From Paulinella micropora (lineage: Eukaryota > Cercozoa > Imbricatea > Euglyphida > Paulinellidae), in the NCBI GenBank assembly GCA_019918135.1, contig WBZZ01005996.1, positions 162,501-185,000 on the forward strand: DNA of 22,500 nt, read 5' to 3'. Position 1 is the first letter of the stretch; the number at the start of each line of letters is the position of its first letter. The translations under genes were made by a program, and so were the position numbers. Positions 18,603-22,500 of this stretch are shown here, in pieces. A model generated the notes under the pieces. It was given only the letters and a program-made list of their open reading frames with translations. It ran no database searches and was not told the DNA's origin.

Positions 18603-19764
18603 AGCAGGTGTTTCGAATTGCAAGGGCGTTGATGCTGGCGAAATGTGTACCTTACCAGTTTTGGGCTACGCTGCTCTTCATGCAGTCTTTATCATCAACG
18701 CTGTTCCCTACAAGGAGGGCAAGCCACGTTATGAGATGTTCTTCAACCGTGCATTGCCTCACATCTCGTTCTGGCACGTCTTTGGGTGTCTCTGTTACCG
18801 ACATCTGGGAAGCCACAAGGGTCGTTCGAATACATCGGAGTTGGCAGTGTACCTCGGGCATTCCCTGGAGACGTCGTCATACTACGTGTGGTCTACAACG
18901 TCGAGGAAGGTGGTTGATGAAAAGCATGTGGAGTTTGTGGATCATGTGGCTGGTTGGCCAGCTGTTTACCCGCGTAGTGGAGTCGCCAGGACTCTCATCA
19001 CTGATTTCGTCGTGGGCGACCTGGAGAGGAACAGTGCCATTCCAGATTGGCGGAATTACTTTGGTGTGGAAGAGTGGGAGCTCTTACGTGCAGTAGAGGC
19101 GACTACAGAAGCAAGTCTTCGGGTAGAAGGGGAGGAGAATGGGCGACATCATGCACAGCAGGACGGTTTTCAACCGACAAATGGTGGGGAAACTGGGGTG
19201 TTGGGTGCCACCTTAACGGAAAATTTCTCACAGACAGAGGTCGAGTCGTCGTTGCCTACCGTTGCGAGTCGCGTGTCTTTTGGGGTTGCTTCGACAACCG
19301 TTGAGACAGAGAATCGGGGTCGCTCTCCTGTCAGTAGTGGTGATGCTCCCTCTCTACGAGTTGGGGGGGATGGGGATCAAGAGTCTAGTGACGACGACGT
19401 TCCTCTTGTGTCGGATGCTTCTCGCTCTGTTGTCTCTAGCAAGAAAGGGGTGCCAAAGCAGTGGGATGGGGCTGCTGTTACTGTTCAAAACGTTGTCCCG
19501 AAGGGAGCCAGACGAATGGGGAGGCAGAAGGGCGATGATGTTCGTAACTGTTATGTGTCTGCTGGTCAGTCTGACCTACCTCTGTTGGACTTGTATGATC
19601 TTGAGGGGGAGGACGTTGCCCCTGCTCTCTCCTCTGCTGATTTGTTGCTGTACGGTGATCCATTGGACAAGACTCGTTACTCACCGGGCACTCTCATGGT
19701 GATTACAGTTCCTGTTCCTGTAAGGGAAGCTAACAAGGCTCCTCGCTTGTTGAGTCTCGTCTAG
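18562..19764 (+). pseudogene. Copia integrase C-terminal part and linker, right copy
   Basis: After the break the frame reads the catalytic Glu segment (AIAESWLKQVFRIARALM), where copia has GVAERKNRTL. Following another change near 18655 comes YEMFFNRALPHISFWHVFGC and LAVYLGHS, the well-known region after the copia core. From about 19090 to 19660 is a long Ser/Glu/Asp-rich, variable linker (QESSDDDVPLVSD), typical before copia reverse transcriptase. It ends at TAG 19762-19764, where the reading shifts to the reverse transcriptase frame. Confidence 0.85.
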
Positions 19765-20258
19765 CAGACATTCAGAAACATCTGAAGCTGGGAGCTGTAA
19801 AGCTGGTTCGCAAACAGGATGTTCCTAAGGGGACACGTATAATCGGCGTGAGATTTGCGGATTTCGATAAGTTTGAGGGGGAGGAGTGTATCGAACAAAA
19901 GTCAAGGGTGGCAGCAAAGGGATTTATGCAACGTAAGGGCATCGATTGCGGTGATGTCGTTATACCAACGCCGGATGAGCTCGCAATTCGTACTATCTTT
20001 GCTCTAGCTACTCTTCAGCGTGTCTTCCTGGAGGCGGGGGATGATGAGTCTGCTTTCTTGAAGGCGAAACGTGACACTCCGGTGTATTTACGTATGCCGG
20101 TGGAGAATATTCCCAAGGATCACTATTTTGAAGCTTGGGCGGGTGTTAACGGCTTGCGGGACTCCGGTCATCTCTATCATACACGGTGTGTGCTGCCCTT
20201 CTACGCCAGTGTTGGTCTTAAAACGAATCCTTTTGACCAGTGCTTATTCATGGGTTGA
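19740..20258 (+). pseudogene. Copia reverse transcriptase, N-terminal part, right copy
   Basis: This is the fingers and start of the palm of a Ty1/copia reverse transcriptase. It shows LGAVKLVRKQDVPKGTRIIG, then KSRVAAKGFMQRKGID (copia: KARLVAKGFTQ-x-x-GID), an LAIRTIFALAT segment, and DDESAFLKA at 20040-20066. The first Asp of DDESAFL takes the place of the first catalytic Asp of the copia motif DVKTAFL. FDQCLFMG near the end fits the segment before the YVDD box. A TGA at 20256-20258 and a frame change separate it from the palm's second motif. Confidence 0.88.
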
Positions 20259-20800
20259 TTCGAAAACAAAGCGTACTCTCTTGGCGGTGACACGTGTGGA
20301 TGATTATGCGCTGGCGGCGCCGAGTGAGGACTACTCAAACTGGTTTTGGGGTCGGTTGCGTGAGCGTCAGGGGGTTATCAAGGTGAGCAAGCTTATGAAG
20401 GTCCTGCTTGGGCGTGAAGTGTGGCAGTATGTGGATGATAAGGGCGTCTTCCATACTCATGTTTCGGTCCGGGAGTATATAATGGATCTTCTTCGTAAGT
20501 ATCCCAGAGCTGATGGGAGACCTTGGACACCGGTGGCTGTTCCGTGGTTGCCTTCGGCGGGGGTGCCTGCTCGTCCGTCGGAGCTTGAGCGGTATTCGCC
20601 TATGAAGATTTGTGGTGATCTTGGCTGGGTTCGGTGTGTCTTGTGGGAATCGTGGCGCCTCTGTCGCATTTGGCAGAATTGCAGTCCAAGCCAGCGGAGT
20701 TCAACTATGCGGCGGCGGAGCAGCTTTTCCGATATATCATTGGTCAGGCTGAGCAGGGATTGCATTATACGTCCGATGGGAATCGTAATTTGCTTTGCTG
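20250..20800 (+). pseudogene. Copia reverse transcriptase, VDD box and thumb, right copy
   Basis: The frame starting near 20250 reads DSKTKRTLLAVTRVDDYALA. VDD at 20296-20304 is the catalytic box usually written YVDD, here with Arg for Tyr. LMKVLLGREVW and HTHVSVREYIMDLLRKY follow, matching the copia region after the box. Near 20635 the frame changes again, and the thumb/connection part continues as LSHLAELQSKPAEFNYAAAE and LFRYIIGQAEQGLHYT (copia: RILRYLKGT...GL-x-Y). The break just after the palm is shared with the left copy. Confidence 0.85.
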
Positions 20801-21309
20801 GCTGATGCGTCGTTTGCGATGGAGCCTGAGCGTCGGTCGAGGTCGGAGGGGATGGTGGTGCTTGCCAATGGTGTAATCGACTCCGATACAAGCAAGCTGC
20901 GTCAGATTGCGACCTCAACCAATGAGGCAGAGTCAAGGGGCTTATTCCGCACTATACAGAGGGTAATCGGCATCCATAACTTACTGAAGCAGATCCCAGT
21001 CCATAAGGACAATGAACTGTTAAGAGGGTTCATGACGGAGATCCCTGTGATTGCGGTAGATAATGCTGCGACGGTGCTGGGTGCATATAATAATATCTTT
21101 ACCCGACGCCAACGTCATTTGGAAGTGCAGATGGCGTGTATCAACGAGGCTGTCAAGAAGGAAAATTTAGAGTGACATCAACAGATGATGCCAACAACAT
21201 GGCCAACTTAAACACTAAGCCTCTTGGAAAGCAACCTTTTGAACGCAAACGTGATCAGATCCGCAATGGGACTTTCAACGCTGACTTTGCAAGGAATCGG
21301 AAGCTCTAA
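20795..21309 (+). pseudogene. Copia RNase H domain and polyprotein end, right copy
   Basis: RNase H removes the RNA strand during reverse transcription. LADASFA at 20798 holds the first acidic residue (copia: DADWA). STNEAES holds the Glu (copia: SSTEAEY) and AVDNAAT the second Asp (copia: CDNQSA). NNIFTRRQRHLEVQMACINE fits the RTKHIDIRYHF region. At 21172 the frame moves by one and the tail reads STDDANNMANLNTKPL, typical of the copia end (DQLADILTKPL), to a stop at 21307-21309. The arm ends a few codons earlier at 21296. Confidence 0.85.
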
Positions 21310-21560
21310 TCTTGCTCTGTGACTTTGGGCAATTATGTAATAGTAATCACTATTATTGGTTATTAATTACTGGTTTGCTCCGGGCTTCGCCCGGAGTTAA
21401 CCGCCGTTAAAGTTTCGAGGAGACGTTTCGCTTTTACGGTAGTCCGGTCGGCGCGGCGTAGCCGTGCCGACGGAGCCGGCGCGTGTTTGTTCCGGCGTCT
21501 GGTTAGGCCTAGGTTGGAAAGTTGGGAAGATCGAAAGACGCGTCCGAGAAACTATCTTCA
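21310..21560. other. Gap with AT-rich start and GC hairpins
   Basis: The first 65 bases after the copia stop are AT-rich with no clear LTR start. Then the base composition swings to GC-rich with strong hairpins (21378-21396 and 21447-21471). No gene is seen. It may be the 5' flank or leader of the unknown gene at 21561, or the edge of another mobile element. Confidence 0.5.
21378..21471 (+). other. Two strong GC-rich stem-loops
   Basis: CTCCGGGC (21378) pairs with GCCCGGAG around a TTC loop, 8 bp perfect. GTCGGCGCGGC (21447) pairs with GCCGTGCCGAC around a GTA loop, 11 bp with one G-T pair. They lie 50 bp apart. Their form resembles bacterial or organellar palindromes, but the context is nuclear; a role is unknown. 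Confidence 0.8.
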
Positions 21561-22500
21561 ATGCATGCTATTGAAAAGAAAATCAAAGTTGGTAGCATGG
21601 TTTCAACTCTTGCAGCATATCACGTTCAAGACGATGATTTATTTCACAGATTTGGACAAAATTCTGAAACCGTACGAATCACCGGGGTCGTGATGAGTTT
21701 CACCGATAAACAGGCTACTATTCGCCTCAACACAGAGGGAAATCAATGGTCTGTGCAAGTCCCCCGTGGTTTGATTCGTATGGAAGATGAATCCAAGAAG
21801 TGGAAGTATTTGAATGCATCAGGGGAAGTGATTTGGGACTCAAATACCGACCAGGTTGTCGAGCTGAAATTTACTAAGATTCCCTTGAATGCCAATGTCT
21901 CACGTGATGATTTTATTAAGTCAATTCCAGACGTGAATGGCATTCTGGGGAATAGCAACGGTAGCAACGAGGCTAAGGCCAAGAAGCAGAAAGCCAAAGC
22001 AATTGCGACTCACCTCAAGAACTTATACAACGCTACAAATCTGCGAAAGTTGTATAACGAATACTTTACTGAGGTAAGAGAAGTCAAAGGGAATTCCAGT
22101 AAGGGGGTTGTCGCTTCAGCAATGGCATCTCAGATCGTAGACAAGGGAGTTGAGTGGCCCTTCATTGTCCAAGCCGAGCTTGTTGAGAAACAAGAGCAGA
22201 AAGACGATGACGACGATGACTTAGAGCCGGAGGCCGGTCAGCCTCGAAGCAAGAAGCAGAAAAAAGGCACGAAGCAAGAGATCGAACTTCAGAATGCCAT
22301 CGATGATGCTCTGCGGAAACAAGAGAGCTAAAGGCGAAGCTTGCCAATGCTCGTCAAGTTGGGAAAAAAGGCAGAACTGTCCGCTTCGATGCTTCTGTGC
22401 TCTCAGAGTTGCAAGAGACCAACGAGGATCTGGAACGCAAAGTCAAGGAGGCAGCCAACGAAAAAGGCATTGACTCCTCCTCCTTGCTCGCAGCACTTGG
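21561..22500 (+). CDS. Unrecognised protein, SH3/Tudor-like start and basic coiled-coil tail, frame break, 3'-partial
   Basis: I do not recognise this gene. From ATG 21561 one frame runs to TAA 22329-22331 (256 residues). The first ~75 residues alternate short strands (KVGSMVSTL, VRITGVVMSF, ATIRLNTEGNQWSVQV), suggesting a small SH3- or Tudor-like barrel. A helical middle follows (AIATHLKNLYNATNLRKLYN), then an acidic run of six Asp (about 22204-22221), a basic SKKQKKG nuclear-signal-like patch (22250), and a predicted coiled coil. At about 22322 coding sense passes to another frame, with ELKAKLANARQVGKKGRTVR and SELQETNEDLERKVKEA continuing the coiled coil to the window edge. So there is a -1/+2 frame change, by mutation, sequencing error or a missed intron. 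It could be a host nuclear protein or an accessory protein of a mobile element. Confidence 0.55.

Larger units (their letters stand above)
15478..21296 (+). repeat. Right arm of 5.8-kb inverted repeat
   Basis: This is the partner of 7679-13496, separated by a 1981-bp spacer. The matching 12 bases at the outer end are CTTTGCAAGGAA; beyond 21296 this arm keeps element sequence (TCGGAAGCTC) while the other turns into gypsy-type sequence. Confidence 0.97.
15478..21309 (+). mobile_element. Ty1/copia-type element, right copy, 5'-truncated
   Basis: It starts inside the gag/linker region, so it lacks gag and the first zinc finger. It runs through MYND, linker, protease-like, integrase, reverse transcriptase and RNase H. 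It keeps the original 3' end of the polyprotein (a few codons after the arm end, stop at 21307-21309), which the left copy has lost. About eight frame changes are shared with the left copy. No LTR is recognised after 21309. Confidence 0.9.

Noticed and set aside
21378..21396. Bacterial-type intrinsic terminator
   Set aside because: There is no T-run after the stem and the surroundings are eukaryotic nuclear sequence.

Overview
The window is eukaryotic nuclear DNA. It has a spliced membrane-enzyme gene, GT-AG introns, long microsatellites and several families of retroelements. The host is probably an alga or other protist, but I cannot fix the lineage. The NADPH oxidase lacks the animal N-terminus in the visible part, and no plant EF-hand region is in view. 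Layout, left to right: (1) 2-2411 is the 3' part of a NADPH oxidase (NOX/RBOH-type) gene on the + strand. Its three visible exons end with the family's characteristic C-terminus. (2) 2412-6348 has no host gene. It holds a tRNA-derived SINE-like element with ATT-repeat tails, CA/TA microsatellites, a lone LTR followed by a primer-binding-like site, a foldback element whose loop looks like a decayed tRNA-Met, a 40-bp minisatellite, a 37-bp tandem repeat and long pyrimidine tracts. (3) 6349-7678 (-) is the 3' end of a Ty3/gypsy-type element: the integrase C-terminus plus an unusual long extension. (4) 7679-21309 is one large structure built from a Ty1/copia-type element. A 5.8-kb piece running from the MYND-finger region through protease-like, integrase, reverse transcriptase and RNase H is present twice, head to head, as near-perfect inverted arms (7679-13496 on the - strand, 15478-21296 on the + strand). 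I found only three substitutions and one 1-bp indel between the arms. The 1.98-kb spacer holds the gag end of the left copy, interrupted by a third, 548-bp copy of the element's own sequence in the opposite orientation and circularly permuted. Both arms share the same set of frameshifts, so the element was already broken, or mis-sequenced, before the duplication. (5) 21310-21560 is a short GC-hairpin-rich gap. (6) From 21561 to the window edge is an unrecognised protein gene with an SH3/Tudor-like start, an acidic run and a basic coiled-coil tail, broken by one frame change near its end. No genes appear to work together as a pathway. The host content is the NOX gene (superoxide production at a membrane) and possibly the unknown gene at the right edge; the rest is retrotransposon and repeat sequence. 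The points most worth following up are the inverted copia duplication with its permuted inner insert, and the MYND-type zinc fingers in the gag/linker region of the copia element, where CCHC knuckles are usual.
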